A DNA stretch of 64,000 bases from Carboxydothermus hydrogenoformans Z-2901 (GCF_000012865.1 NC_007503.1:1524001-1588000), one strand, 5' to 3'. Positions 36,122-44,659 are shown, counted from the first letter of the stretch. The notes: a model not told the origin generated them from the letters alone. Program-made: numbers and translations.

Positions 36122-37306
36122 CTACCCCTCCCTCCGGTAAATAAACACCGCTGCCGTTCCTCCGGAACCGCCTACATTGTGGGATAAGCCTACTTCGGCA
36201 TTTTTTATCTGGCGCTCCGGATTTTTGACCCTTCCCCGGAGCTGGTTAAACACTTCGTATGCCTGACCGCAGCCGGTAGCTCCAATAGGATGGCCCTTAC
36301 TTTTAAGTCCGCCGCTGACATTTACCGGAAGGCGTCCACCAAGGTAGGTCTCCCCTTCTTCCAATAGCCTAATCACCTCTCCCTTTTCGCCAAAGCCAAG
36401 GTCACCGTAAGCTAAAATTTCGGCAATAGTAAAGCAGTCATGCACTTCCGCAAAATCAATTTCTTTTGGAGTTATTCCGGCCATCTGATAAGCTCTGGTG
36501 CTTGCCTGCCGGGTGGCTTTAAAACTTGTAATACTGTCTCGATCCTGCAAAGCCAGGTAATCGGACCCAATTCCATAGCCGATGATAAAGACTGGATGGT
36601 CGGTAAACTCTTTTACCCGGTCTTCACTGCAAAGTAAAACAACCGCTGCTCCGTCACTGGTAGGTGAGCAGTCCCACACCGTAAAGGGATCAGCTACCGG
36701 TGCTCCCTTTAACACCGTTTCCACCGTTATTTCCTGTCTGAATTGAGCCTTGGGATTCATTTTGCCGTGATAGTGGTTTTTCACCGCTACTTTGGCCAGC
36801 TGCTCCCGGGTAAGGCCGTATTCCTCCATATAGCGCCGGGCAATTATAGCGTAAATCCCGGCAAAGGTTAAGCCTGCCAGTCTTTCAAACTCGGTATCGC
36901 CGGAAATCCCAAGCCAGTATTTGGCTTTGGTCGAAGAAACATCCCGCATTTTTTCAACCCCGGCAGCAAGAGCAATATCGCACTGTCCGGAAGCAACCGC
37001 ATTAATCGCATTATATAACGCAAATCCACCCGAAGCACAGGCATTTTCCACCCTTACCGCCGGAACATTGGGTAAACCCACATGTCCCATTAATAAGGGA
37101 GCAAGCTGTCCTAATTGAAAACCGCTGCCGGCGCTTAAAGAGCCAATAAAGGCCTGCTGGATTTCCCGGGGGTCAATCCCTTTATCGACACTCTCTATTG
37201 CTTCCTTAAAAGCCATAGCAAAAAGCTCTTTAACCCCCAGCTCTGGAAAATCGCCGTAGGGAGTTTGCCCGGCTCCGATGATGGCTACCCGCCGCATGCA
37301 AGCCAC
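36122..37306 (-). CDS. SCP2/archaeal-type thiolase
   Basis: 394 residues. The nucleophile is in VENACASGGFALYNA; other conserved segments are EVHDCFTIAEI and SGGLKSKGHPIGATG, with a GGSGGTA end in place of the usual second cysteine loop. These are the traits of the SCP2/archaeal thiolase group that works with DUF35 proteins. An internal GTG or ATG choice at the N-terminus (MACMRRVAIIGAG) does not change the domain. It precedes the HMGCS-like and DUF35 genes, forming a channelled Claisen unit. Substrate unknown, possibly a branched or long-chain ketoacyl-CoA. Confidence 0.9.
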   Translation of the reverse strand: MACMRRVAIIGAGQTPYGDFPELGVKELFAMAFKEAIESVDKGIDPREIQQAFIGSLSAGSGFQLGQLAPLLMGHVGLPNVPAVRVENACASGGFALYNAINAVASGQCDIALAAGVEKMRDVSSTKAKYWLGISGDTEFERLAGLTFAGIYAIIARRYMEEYGLTREQLAKVAVKNHYHGKMNPKAQFRQEITVETVLKGAPVADPFTVWDCSPTSDGAAVVLLCSEDRVKEFTDHPVFIIGYGIGSDYLALQDRDSITSFKATRQASTRAYQMAGITPKEIDFAEVHDCFTIAEILAYGDLGFGEKGEVIRLLEEGETYLGGRLPVNVSGGLKSKGHPIGATGCGQAYEVFNQLRGRVKNPERQIKNAEVGLSHNVGGSGGTAAVFIYRREG

Positions 37307-37313
37307 CTCTTTA

Positions 37314-38468
37314 TTAACCCAGTTCCTTTAAAATCTGGGAAGCTATTATATTCTTCTGAATTTCCGAAGTTCCTTCATAAATCCTGGTAATCCGGGCATC
37401 CCGGTAGTATCTTTCAATGGGGAACTCTTTCATATAACCCATGCCGCCAAAAATCTGTACCGCTTTATCGACCACCCGGCCATAAGCTTCCGAAGCAAAC
37501 AGTTTGACGGCAGCAGCCTCTTTAATGACCTTTGCTCCCTGGTCCACAAGCCAGGCTACCCGGTAGGCAAACCATCTGGTTGCTTCAATATCTACGGCCA
37601 TCTCCGCCAGCATATGCTGAATAGCCTGGAAAGACGAAATAGGCTTACCAAACTGGACCCGCTGCTGGGCATAACGGGTAGACAGCTCCAGAAGTTTTTG
37701 CATGGAACCAACACAGCGAGCAGCCAGTCCTACCCGCCCTTTAGCCAGGATTTTCAGGGCATTGATATAACCTTCGCCGACATTGCCCAGGACGTTTTCT
37801 TCCGGAACTTCGCAGTCTTCCAAGATAATTTCCGAGGTATGGGAACCTCGCAGTCCCATTTTTTTCTCAATAGTTCCCACTTTAAAACCAGGAAAGTTCT
37901 TTTCGACAATAAACGCCGTTATCCCACCTTTAGCCCCTTTGCTTTTATCGGTTACCGCAATAATGGTAAAGACATCGGCATCTGGACCGTTGGTGATAAA
38001 ATGCTTTACCCCGTTTAAAATATAGCGGTCTCCCTTTTTAACGGCTGTTGTCCTGATACTTGCGGCATCAGAACCAGCCTCTGGTTCAGTTAAAGCAAAG
38101 GCAGCTAATTTTTTCCCCGAGGCAAGGTCAGGTAAATATCTTCTTTTTTGTTCTTCGGTGCCTAACTCCACGATACCAGTGGTACCAATACCGGTATGCG
38201 CACCAATTAAAGTGGTAAAACCATTGGCGGTACGTCCAAGTTGCTCATAAATTATACATTTGCCCAGCATGCCAATGCTGCCCACACCGCCATACTCTTC
38301 CGGGATGCTCAAACCAAAGAGTCCAAGTTCTCTTGCTTTCTGGATAATTTCTTCCGGCACCCGGTCTTCTTCATCAATTTGCTGGCTGATGGGGTCAACT
38401 TCGTTATCCACAAAATCCTTGACCGTCTGCACCATCATTTGCAGTTCTTCACTGATCGTGAAATCCAT
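37314..38468 (-). CDS. Acyl-CoA dehydrogenase, copy 3 (first gene of the cluster)
   Basis: 384 residues. Motifs: FALTEPEAGSDAASIRT, HFITNGP and the catalytic glutamate in ITRIYEGTSEIQKNII, close to short-chain/butyryl-CoA dehydrogenases. It is the promoter-proximal gene, so it should be made in largest amount. It is transcribed divergently from the IclR regulator 170 bp away. No etfAB follows, unlike in clostridial bcd operons, so its electrons go to a separately encoded flavoprotein. Copies 1 and 2 lie further down the same cluster. Confidence 0.92.
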   Translation of the reverse strand: MDFTISEELQMMVQTVKDFVDNEVDPISQQIDEEDRVPEEIIQKARELGLFGLSIPEEYGGVGSIGMLGKCIIYEQLGRTANGFTTLIGAHTGIGTTGIVELGTEEQKRRYLPDLASGKKLAAFALTEPEAGSDAASIRTTAVKKGDRYILNGVKHFITNGPDADVFTIIAVTDKSKGAKGGITAFIVEKNFPGFKVGTIEKKMGLRGSHTSEIILEDCEVPEENVLGNVGEGYINALKILAKGRVGLAARCVGSMQKLLELSTRYAQQRVQFGKPISSFQAIQHMLAEMAVDIEATRWFAYRVAWLVDQGAKVIKEAAAVKLFASEAYGRVVDKAVQIFGGMGYMKEFPIERYYRDARITRIYEGTSEIQKNIIASQILKELG

Positions 38469-38489
38469 AGCGCCCCTCCCTCTTGCTTT

Positions 38490-38560
38490 TTTGTTTTATA
38501 TATGAAATAATTGTCTTATATATAGTATAACGGGATTTAAATTTTTATGTCAATAATTTT
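38490..38560 (-). promoter_or_regulatory. Promoter of the beta-oxidation cluster, with an AT-rich symmetric element
   Basis: On the minus strand, TTGACA (38553-38548) and TATACT (38529-38524) are separated by 18 bases, a near-consensus sigma-A promoter reading into the acyl-CoA dehydrogenase gene. Between the -10 box and the gene, two TATATA-rich arms (about 38496-38523) surround GAAATAATTGTC. That could be the operator for the divergently encoded IclR regulator, but the symmetry is imperfect. Confidence 0.7.
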
Positions 38561-38637
38561 GCAATAAATTTTAAAATTTTCTTACAATTTTTCTTAAACC
38601 GCTTGCAGTGTTATGATAAATTAGGAGAGGTGACGTT

Positions 38638-39423
38638 ATGGTTTTAGAAGAAAAAGAAAATAAATCGGGAGCCCCGGCCGTGGAAATGGCTATCAAAATC
38701 TTAACTTATTTAAGTAGATACCGGAATAAAAACCGCACCCTTGCCGAAATTGCCCGGGACTTAAATATCAATAAAAGTTCCTGCCACCGGATATTGAAAG
38801 TTCTTCTGGATTACCGGCTGGTATCCTATGACAAAAACACCAGGCAGTTCAGCCTGGGATCTTTTTTAATTGTTTTAGGTAGCCGGGCTTCCGAATTCAA
38901 CGACTACTTAAAAATTGCCAAACAGCATTTAAAAGAATTAGCAGAAACCACCAAACAAACCTGTGTCCTTGTAGAGCCAATCGCCAACAACCGCCTAGTT
39001 TACATTGCCAAAGAAGAGCCGGAGGCAGCAGTACGGATTACCGTCAGTATCGGTCAATCGTTTCCGGTAACCAGTGCTTCCTTTGGAAAATGTTATCTGG
39101 CCTTCCTTCCAGAAAAGGAAGCCAGGGAAATTGTAAAAGAGGTAGGAATCAAGCAATTTACCGACAAAAGTATTACCAATGTAGAGGAATTTTTTCAAAG
39201 TTTGGAGGTAATTCGAAAGCAGGGCTATGCGGTGAGCTTTGAAGAACACACTCCGGGGGTTTTTGGCATTAGCGCTCCTGTTTTTGATAACAGCGGAAGT
39301 GTTCGCATGGTTGTATCGTGTATTGGGCTTGCTTCTTCAGTGAATGAAGAAACAATTAATTTTTACGCTGACAAAGTTAAAACTACCGCGCAAAAAATCA
39401 CCGCTATTTTTTCCGATATGTAA
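38638..39423 (+). CDS. IclR-family transcriptional regulator
   Basis: 261 residues. The N-terminal winged helix spans about 12-75 (ARDLNINKSSCHRILKVLLDY is the recognition region) and the C-terminal effector domain about 80-255. IclR proteins bind small organic acids and repress or activate divergent catabolic genes. The ATG has an AGGAGAGGTGA ribosome site. It is divergent from the 15-gene beta-oxidation cluster and convergent with the ADH-AOR-MoaD operon, so it most likely controls the former. Effector unknown, plausibly a fatty acid, hydroxy acid or its CoA ester. Confidence 0.9.
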   Translation: MVLEEKENKSGAPAVEMAIKILTYLSRYRNKNRTLAEIARDLNINKSSCHRILKVLLDYRLVSYDKNTRQFSLGSFLIVLGSRASEFNDYLKIAKQHLKELAETTKQTCVLVEPIANNRLVYIAKEEPEAAVRITVSIGQSFPVTSASFGKCYLAFLPEKEAREIVKEVGIKQFTDKSITNVEEFFQSLEVIRKQGYAVSFEEHTPGVFGISAPVFDNSGSVRMVVSCIGLASSVNEETINFYADKVKTTAQKITAIFSDM

Positions 39424-39424
39424 C

Positions 39425-39456
39425 AACACCCCGAAGTTAAACCTCCGGGGTGTTTT
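39425..39456. terminator. Bidirectional terminator between the IclR and MoaD-like genes
   Basis: AACACCCCG pairs with CGGGGTGTT over a 12-base loop, and TTTT follows on the plus strand. It starts right after the IclR stop and also lies just past the end of the convergent MoaD-like gene. Confidence 0.8.
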
Positions 39457-39460
39457 CCTT

Positions 39461-39676
39461 TTAACCACCGCTTAAGTAGGGAAAGACAAATACTTCATCC
39501 CCATCTTTTAGCAGCTGGTTGTCAGTTGCTATCTGTCCGTTAACCGCAATACTAAAGGGATTTTTAAGTCTTGAGGCCAAAAGCTCCTTTAACTCTTCAA
39601 TACTTCCTGCCGCAAGTTCAATTTCTTCTTTGGGAAGGTCGTAAAATAAAGCATAATTTACCTTAACTTTAATCAT
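39461..39676 (-). CDS. MoaD/ThiS-family carrier paired with the second AOR
   Basis: 71 residues with a beta-grasp fold and C-terminal SGG, the thiocarboxylation site. The gene overlaps the 3' end of the AOR gene by eight bases, so it is translationally coupled to it. It is similar in length and C-terminus (VFVFPYLSGG) to the MoaD-like protein at 737-970 (VIFFPNVSGG). That suggests each tungsten AOR carries its own dedicated sulfur carrier for cofactor assembly. No other moa genes are in the window. Confidence 0.88.
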   Translation of the reverse strand: MIKVKVNYALFYDLPKEEIELAAGSIEELKELLASRLKNPFSIAVNGQIATDNQLLKDGDEVFVFPYLSGG

Positions 39677-41462
39677 CCGCCAGTAACCTCGCTAAAAATT
39701 CCCGGGATATGGTGCCATCGGAATTCCAGCCCCGAAGTTGATAAAATTCAGGCAAGTATTTTTCAATCTCCGGAACGTTACCAAAGGCTCCCCCTTCGGC
39801 AAGAGGCTTTTTCACATGCCCGGGTAGCCTATCATCGGCCGGACTGCTTCCCAAATTAAAGGAAATGGCTCTCTTAATTGTAATCGAATTGTTTGCTGCT
39901 TCGACCACTTTTTCCGGCGTCCAGGCAACTCCGGTAGTATAAGACAGAGCACCCACCACAGCCTTTAACGGTGTAAAGGCAAAGCTGCATTTTACAAGAC
40001 AGTTATCAAGTTCCCGTAAGCTCTGGAACTTCACTACTGCTTCAACCCGGCCATCAAGGTTAAACCTCGGTCCCGGCACTACTCCAAAGTCCGGATCTTT
40101 AGCAATCCCCAGGTCAACTTCAAAGAAACTTCCTCTTAAATGACAGGCTCCCCGGGGACCGGTTGCATAGGATAACGCCTGACCGGTAAAGGCTCTTGGT
40201 TCATGCATGGGTATCTCCAATCTTCTTACAGCCGCAGCATAGTCCTGAGACAAACCAAGCTCTTCGGCCACTCTGGCAACTCCCTTGCCTATCAGCTGAC
40301 CAATGCCGCTGTTTTCTCCGGTTAGCCTTAACGCTTCAAGAATTCCCTTGCTATCTCCAAAATCAGGCACTTCGGCCTTCAAGTTTTCGGGAAGCAAATT
40401 CTCTTCTTTTAAGTACATTAAAAAGGCCAGGCTAACACCGGTGGAAATAGTGTCAAAGCCATAACGGTTGGCAATATCATTGGCTTCAATAATAGTATCC
40501 ATATCGAAGTTTTCCAGAAGCGGTCCGTAAGTAACCGCTGTTTCGTATTCGGGACCATCAACAATTCTACCTTTGAAATTAAGTTCGCGTCCACAGGCAA
40601 TTGGACAACCCCAGCAGGCTCTGGGATGGATTGAATATTCCTCTCTGAACTTTCTGGCATTGACCTTATCTATCGGAAATAATCCTTTGGTAAAATATTT
40701 CACCGGAGTATCGCCAAAATAATAGCCAATATCCAGATATCCTAAAGTCCCGTACTGGGTAAAGAGCTCCATTTCCTTTTTATAAGCAGCCGTTAATTGC
40801 TTTGCCAATTCTTTCAGCTCTTCTTTAGCAGCAACCGGTACTTCTCCCTGTCCATCGACTACGATGGCTTTTAGGTTTTTACTGCCAAAAACCGCTCCAA
40901 AACCCATTCTCCCGGCAGCCCGACCGTGGTCGTTCATCACCGCAGCCATCGGCATTAACCTTTCGCCGGCTACCCCAATGCCTGCAATGCTGACATTACT
41001 GCCGTAAACTTTTTTGAGCTCTTCCTGCATTTCATAGGAATCAAGACCTTTTAAGTTGCTGCCGGGTTTAATCTCCACCCTGCCATTTTTGACTTCAAGA
41101 TATACCATATCCTGAGCTTTACCGGTAATAATTAAACCATCAAAACCGGCTCTTTTAAGATATGCCCCAAATTTTCCGCCAGAGGTAGCCTCGCCCCAGT
41201 AGCCGGTTAATGGTGAACGGCCACAAACTGCATAGCGGGAAGAAGCCGGTAGAGCGGTTCCCGTAACCGGGCCAGCCATCACTGCCACATAAGCTTCCGG
41301 AGCCAGGGGATCAATTTCCGGCTTAATGTAATCATAAAGAAGCCTTGCTGCAAGGCCACTGCCACCGATAAATTTTTCGGCAAGCTTGAATGGCGTAGGC
41401 TTTATCTCAACTTTCTGGTTTGATAAGTCAATATACGCTATTTTCCCTGTGTAACCCAGCAT
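39669..41462 (-). CDS. aor: Aldehyde ferredoxin oxidoreductase, second copy
   Basis: 597 residues, about 30 shorter than the first AOR and clearly diverged from it. Cluster ligands are CWGCPIACGREL (centre) plus a C-terminal cysteine in LVKCSFAF. The N-terminal domain begins MLGYTGKIAYIDLS, and DHGRAAGRMGFGAVFGSKNLKA binds the pterin. The ATG overlaps the alcohol dehydrogenase stop (TAATG) and has an AAAGGAGG ribosome site. Unlike the first AOR it has no ferredoxin gene beside it. Alcohol dehydrogenase plus AOR would oxidise an alcohol through the aldehyde to the acid, feeding the neighbouring ligases, or run in reverse to make alcohol from acid. Confidence 0.92.
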   Translation of the reverse strand: MLGYTGKIAYIDLSNQKVEIKPTPFKLAEKFIGGSGLAARLLYDYIKPEIDPLAPEAYVAVMAGPVTGTALPASSRYAVCGRSPLTGYWGEATSGGKFGAYLKRAGFDGLIITGKAQDMVYLEVKNGRVEIKPGSNLKGLDSYEMQEELKKVYGSNVSIAGIGVAGERLMPMAAVMNDHGRAAGRMGFGAVFGSKNLKAIVVDGQGEVPVAAKEELKELAKQLTAAYKKEMELFTQYGTLGYLDIGYYFGDTPVKYFTKGLFPIDKVNARKFREEYSIHPRACWGCPIACGRELNFKGRIVDGPEYETAVTYGPLLENFDMDTIIEANDIANRYGFDTISTGVSLAFLMYLKEENLLPENLKAEVPDFGDSKGILEALRLTGENSGIGQLIGKGVARVAEELGLSQDYAAAVRRLEIPMHEPRAFTGQALSYATGPRGACHLRGSFFEVDLGIAKDPDFGVVPGPRFNLDGRVEAVVKFQSLRELDNCLVKCSFAFTPLKAVVGALSYTTGVAWTPEKVVEAANNSITIKRAISFNLGSSPADDRLPGHVKKPLAEGGAFGNVPEIEKYLPEFYQLRGWNSDGTISREFLARLLADD

Positions 41463-42700
41463 TAGCGTACGCCTCCTTTCAGCGTCCCGTACAAGGATGC
41501 CACAAAAATCTCCTCATAATCTTTTGGTGTTACCGGAATGGGGCTTAAAATACTGACCGGGTCAATAAGCGCCCAGGAAACCAGCTCCGGTAACGCTTGC
41601 TTAAATGCCTCCTCACTAACCTGCGGATAATCGGAAAACTTAAAGCTAAAGCCGAGCTTTTTATAAAACTCAACCAGCGAATTTAAAAACTCCTCGCCCT
41701 TTCCAAAGCCAAGGGCCTTTGCAAGTTCATCGGTTTTGGTTAAGTGTTTGGCGTAAAACTCAAAGACATAGGGTAAAAATGCCCCAACACACAAACCATG
41801 GTGCAGACCAAACTTTTTCCCCAGGGTATGCCCCAACGCATGGTCGATACCAGGAGCAGCATTGCTGAAAGCCAGCCCCGCTAAATTAGCAGCAATTAAC
41901 ATTTTTTGCCGGGCTTCTAAATCCCGACCATCCGCCACCACCCGGGGTAAAAACTTAAAGATTAGTTTTATCGCCTGGAGAGCATAAGCATCGGTATATT
42001 CGTTAGCCCAGCCGCTCAAGTACGCTCCTACCGCATGCGCCAGGGCATCAACACCGGTCCAGAGGGTTAGATTTGGGGGAAGAGAAACGGTGAAATTGGG
42101 GTCCAGGATGGCAAAGTCGGGAACAAATTCCGGATGGCTGAGACTCATCTTATGGCCGCCTTCGGTTATTACTGCTGCCGAAGTAGCTTCAGAACCGGTT
42201 CCAGCTGTAGTTGGAATTGCGGCAAACAGCGCCTTTTTTCTTAACCCAAGGGAATCAACGGGAGATAATTTTCTAAAATCTACATCGGGTCTTTCATATA
42301 AAAGCCAGATTACCTTGGTGGCATCGATTACCGAACCACCGCCAATGGCGATGATTAAGGAAGCATCACTATTTTTTACTGCCTCCACTCCGGCAAAAAT
42401 ATTTTCCACCGGAGGTTCGGGCTGCACTTCATCCCACATTTCAACGTGATAACCAGCATTAGAGAAGATTTCTTTAACCTTCTCTGCATTTGGTTTTACG
42501 ATTTTATCGGTAATAATCAGTACCCGATTATTTCGACAAATTGTTTTTCCCATCCCCACCAGAGTGTTTAAGGCCCGGGGTCCCATAAAAATCCTGGGTC
42601 CAATGACCGCTGACTGTAAGCCCCGAACTCCCGAGGTGCCGGCTAAAGTAAATAGTAGCCGCCGCACTGGGTCTTCAAAACCGTACTTCCCTCTTTCCAT
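41462..42700 (-). CDS. Iron-containing alcohol dehydrogenase
   Basis: 412 residues of the Fe-ADH family. NAD-binding motif GGGSVIDATKVIW; metal ligands are an aspartate and histidines in DALAHAVGAYLS, GIDHALGHTLG and FGLHHGLCVGA. Members include 1,3-propanediol, butanol, methanol and 4-hydroxybutyrate dehydrogenases. It heads an operon with an AOR and a MoaD-like gene. The nearby 4-hydroxybutyryl-CoA dehydratase makes 4-hydroxybutyrate dehydrogenase an attractive possibility, but a generic short-chain alcohol enzyme is equally consistent. The ATG has a GGGGGGA site. A palindromic region lies about 160 bp upstream. Confidence 0.9.
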   Translation of the reverse strand: MERGKYGFEDPVRRLLFTLAGTSGVRGLQSAVIGPRIFMGPRALNTLVGMGKTICRNNRVLIITDKIVKPNAEKVKEIFSNAGYHVEMWDEVQPEPPVENIFAGVEAVKNSDASLIIAIGGGSVIDATKVIWLLYERPDVDFRKLSPVDSLGLRKKALFAAIPTTAGTGSEATSAAVITEGGHKMSLSHPEFVPDFAILDPNFTVSLPPNLTLWTGVDALAHAVGAYLSGWANEYTDAYALQAIKLIFKFLPRVVADGRDLEARQKMLIAANLAGLAFSNAAPGIDHALGHTLGKKFGLHHGLCVGAFLPYVFEFYAKHLTKTDELAKALGFGKGEEFLNSLVEFYKKLGFSFKFSDYPQVSEEAFKQALPELVSWALIDPVSILSPIPVTPKDYEEIFVASLYGTLKGGVR

Positions 42701-43059
42701 ACTATCCCCCCAAGTTTTATAAAAATTTAAAGACTATTTATTATTTTCTACAATTTTCTCATTTTTCCTTTGTTCTTTATAAAATAAATTGTTTACCTTT
42801 AAAATAATTCTCTTGCCCAGATTTAACAATATTTTTTTCTTTAATTGTCATATTTTCACAATGAATGGCATTCATTTTTTAAAAAATGAAACATTGAACA
42901 TCACCCGGTAAATACTATTCTTAAGACTCACGGTAAAAAGTCAAGGACCAAGAAATGGAAATTAGAAAAGTAGGGGCTAAAAAAGGCAATAATAACCCTC
43001 TCCAACTATATGGTAATAGTTGGAAAATAGCAGAGAAGAGAAAAGGTTTTATTCAAGAA
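42701..43059 (-). other. Non-coding region between the ADH operon and the IS110 element
   Basis: About 360 bp with no gene. The half next to the ADH gene carries two overlapping palindromes (42860-42890). The half next to the transposase carries a hairpin, CCAACTAT with ATAGTTGG (43002-43023), which may belong to the end of the element. The promoter of the ADH-AOR operon should be here, but no consensus pair stands out. Confidence 0.5.
42860..42890. promoter_or_regulatory. Overlapping palindromes upstream of the ADH-AOR operon (FadR-like operator candidate)
   Basis: AATGAATG and CATTCATT flank a single base, followed at once by the perfect 20-bp palindrome formed by TTCATTTTTT and AAAAAATGAA. 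The first element resembles the TGAATGA...TCATTCA operator of Bacillus FadR (TetR family), which releases DNA on binding long-chain acyl-CoA. A half-site, AATGAATGA on the minus strand, also occurs near 26625 inside the beta-oxidation cluster. Confidence 0.45.
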
Positions 43060-44295
43060 CTATTTCATCACCGTCCCTTTGTAGATTTGGCCTTTGCTCA
43101 GCAGGGCAAAGACCAGCCTTACTAATTTGCGGGCAGTTAGAACCAGCGCTCGCTTATGTTGATGCTTGGTAACTTCGTGATACTTGCTCTGGTAGTAGGC
43201 CTTATACTCCTCGTTGTGCACCCGCAACGAGTTGGCGGCCTGGACCAGGTAGTAACGCAGGTACCGGTTGCCACTTTTTGTCAGGCGGCGTTCTTCGGCG
43301 TCAAAATCACCTGATTGGTAGCGGGTCCAGGTAAGGCCGGCATATTGAGCCAGAGCGGCTTGATCTTTGAAACGTTTGATATCGCCAATTTCGGCTATAA
43401 TACCAGCAGCCGAGATGGGACCGAGGCCTTTTACGCTGGTCAGAGTTTGAGGTATGGCTTCTAACTCCCGGCAAATGACTTTATCCAGTTGTTTAAGCTG
43501 CCTTTTGAGGTGGTCAATATTCTGCAGAGTAAGAGAAAGAGCCACCTCACAAGCTGCGAGCATTTTAGGATTAAGGCGGTAGGCGCGGCGGGCAGCCTGT
43601 TTGAGGGCCTTAGCCATATTCTCAGGTGAGGCTAATTTGTTGTTACCATGGGACTGGATGAACTCTGCCAGCTCTTCCAATGGCATTTCTATAAGTTCAT
43701 CTGGTGTAAATTCCTGTAATACCGCCAGGGAGGCCTTACCGAAAGTTTGACTAAAAGGCTTGTCCTGGTGATAATTAGAAAACTTAAGGAAGAGGAGATT
43801 TAAGGCTCGGTTCTGCTCGGCCGTCACCATTTCCACGAGGTGTAGGCGCAGGCGGGTGAGCTGGCGCAAAGGTTCAGTCACTATAGTTTCCCGGCTACAA
43901 GGGGTAAGATGGCCGAAGCGCACCCGTTCTGCGATAACGTAAGCATCGAGGGCATCTGTTTTAGGGCGCTTGGTACCGAAGGCCTTCTTAAAACTGGCCA
44001 CCATGACGGGGTTTATTTCATAGACCTTGGTGGAGTATGGCTTAAGCTTTGGGGAGTCCAGGAGGAACTGACGGAGATGGACGCTGTAGATAGAGGTGGC
44101 CTCCAACCCTATATGAAGTTGCTGGATGTTAAACTTATGGGCGAGACCATCCAGCACCTCAACCATAGCAGAAGCGCCTTCGAGGCTGTTAGGAAAAGAC
44201 TTAACTGGGGCGAGCTGTTGCCCTTGCTCATCGAGACACACCAAGTCGCATTTAAGAGCGCTGACATCAATGCCTGCAAAAACGACCCGGGCCAA
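43060..44295 (-). CDS. IS110-family transposase
   Basis: About 411 residues. The N-terminal DEDD (RuvC-like) domain begins FAGIDVSALKCDL and has IGLEATSIY and PKTDALDAYVIAERVRFG. The C-terminal Transposase_20 domain has SVKGLGPISAAGIIAEIGDI and a Ser-bearing region near VQAANSLRVH. The family moves by RNA-guided recombination between a bridge RNA-bound target and donor. The start is set at the TTG at 44295 because an AAGGAGGG site lies just upstream; a longer frame to 44358 is possible. The frame is intact, so the element may be active. GC content here is higher than in its surroundings. Confidence 0.92.
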   Translation of the reverse strand: MARVVFAGIDVSALKCDLVCLDEQGQQLAPVKSFPNSLEGASAMVEVLDGLAHKFNIQQLHIGLEATSIYSVHLRQFLLDSPKLKPYSTKVYEINPVMVASFKKAFGTKRPKTDALDAYVIAERVRFGHLTPCSRETIVTEPLRQLTRLRLHLVEMVTAEQNRALNLLFLKFSNYHQDKPFSQTFGKASLAVLQEFTPDELIEMPLEELAEFIQSHGNNKLASPENMAKALKQAARRAYRLNPKMLAACEVALSLTLQNIDHLKRQLKQLDKVICRELEAIPQTLTSVKGLGPISAAGIIAEIGDIKRFKDQAALAQYAGLTWTRYQSGDFDAEERRLTKSGNRYLRYYLVQAANSLRVHNEEYKAYYQSKYHEVTKHQHKRALVLTARKLVRLVFALLSKGQIYKGTVMK

Positions 44296-44600
44296 AGGGT
44301 ATCCCTCCTTGGGCTGGCCCAAATTAGGGGCGTGCCCTGCGGGTACGTCGCGTAACAACCTCGCGGGGCGATGAGAGCGTGGCAGGACAGCCGGGGGTGC
44401 ACCTCTGGCCTGCTGAATCCAGAAGCCGGCTGGCCTGTTGGCTCAGCTCACGCGTAAGAAACATGCGCCGCACCGCAAGGGTCTCACTCTTACATGAGTA
44501 GTCACCGGGTTTACTCGGGCTACAGGAGGTATTTAAGAGTGACCCCGGACCAACCTATTTTAATCTTCGCAAAGGCACGCCAAGTTATCAAGAACCCTTA
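44296..44600 (-). ncRNA. Candidate IS110 bridge-RNA region upstream of the transposase
   Basis: GC-rich non-coding DNA preceding the transposase, where IS110-type elements encode their bridge RNA. Several nested pairings are visible: CACTCTTA (44485-44492) with TAAGAGTG (44534-44541), inside them GAGTA (44496-44500) with TACTC (44512-44516), and AGCCGG near 44389 with CCGGCT near 44426. The stems surround internal loops of about ten bases, as in the target- and donor-binding loops. The exact RNA ends and the element boundary are not determined. Confidence 0.5.
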
Positions 44601-44659
44601 ACCTAATTTTTCGGCTCGGGTTCTATGGTAATTTAAATTATACGAGGAGGTATTAAGCG

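Noticed and set aside
43909-44355. Plus-strand frame opposite the IS110 transposase
   Set aside because: The sense strand encodes a clear transposase; the antisense frame lacks a ribosome site and any motif.
43053-44595. TCAAGAAC at 43053 and 44588 as target-site repeats of the IS110 element
   Set aside because: IS110 elements do not normally make such duplications, the first copy touches the transposase stop codon, and eight bases can match by chance.
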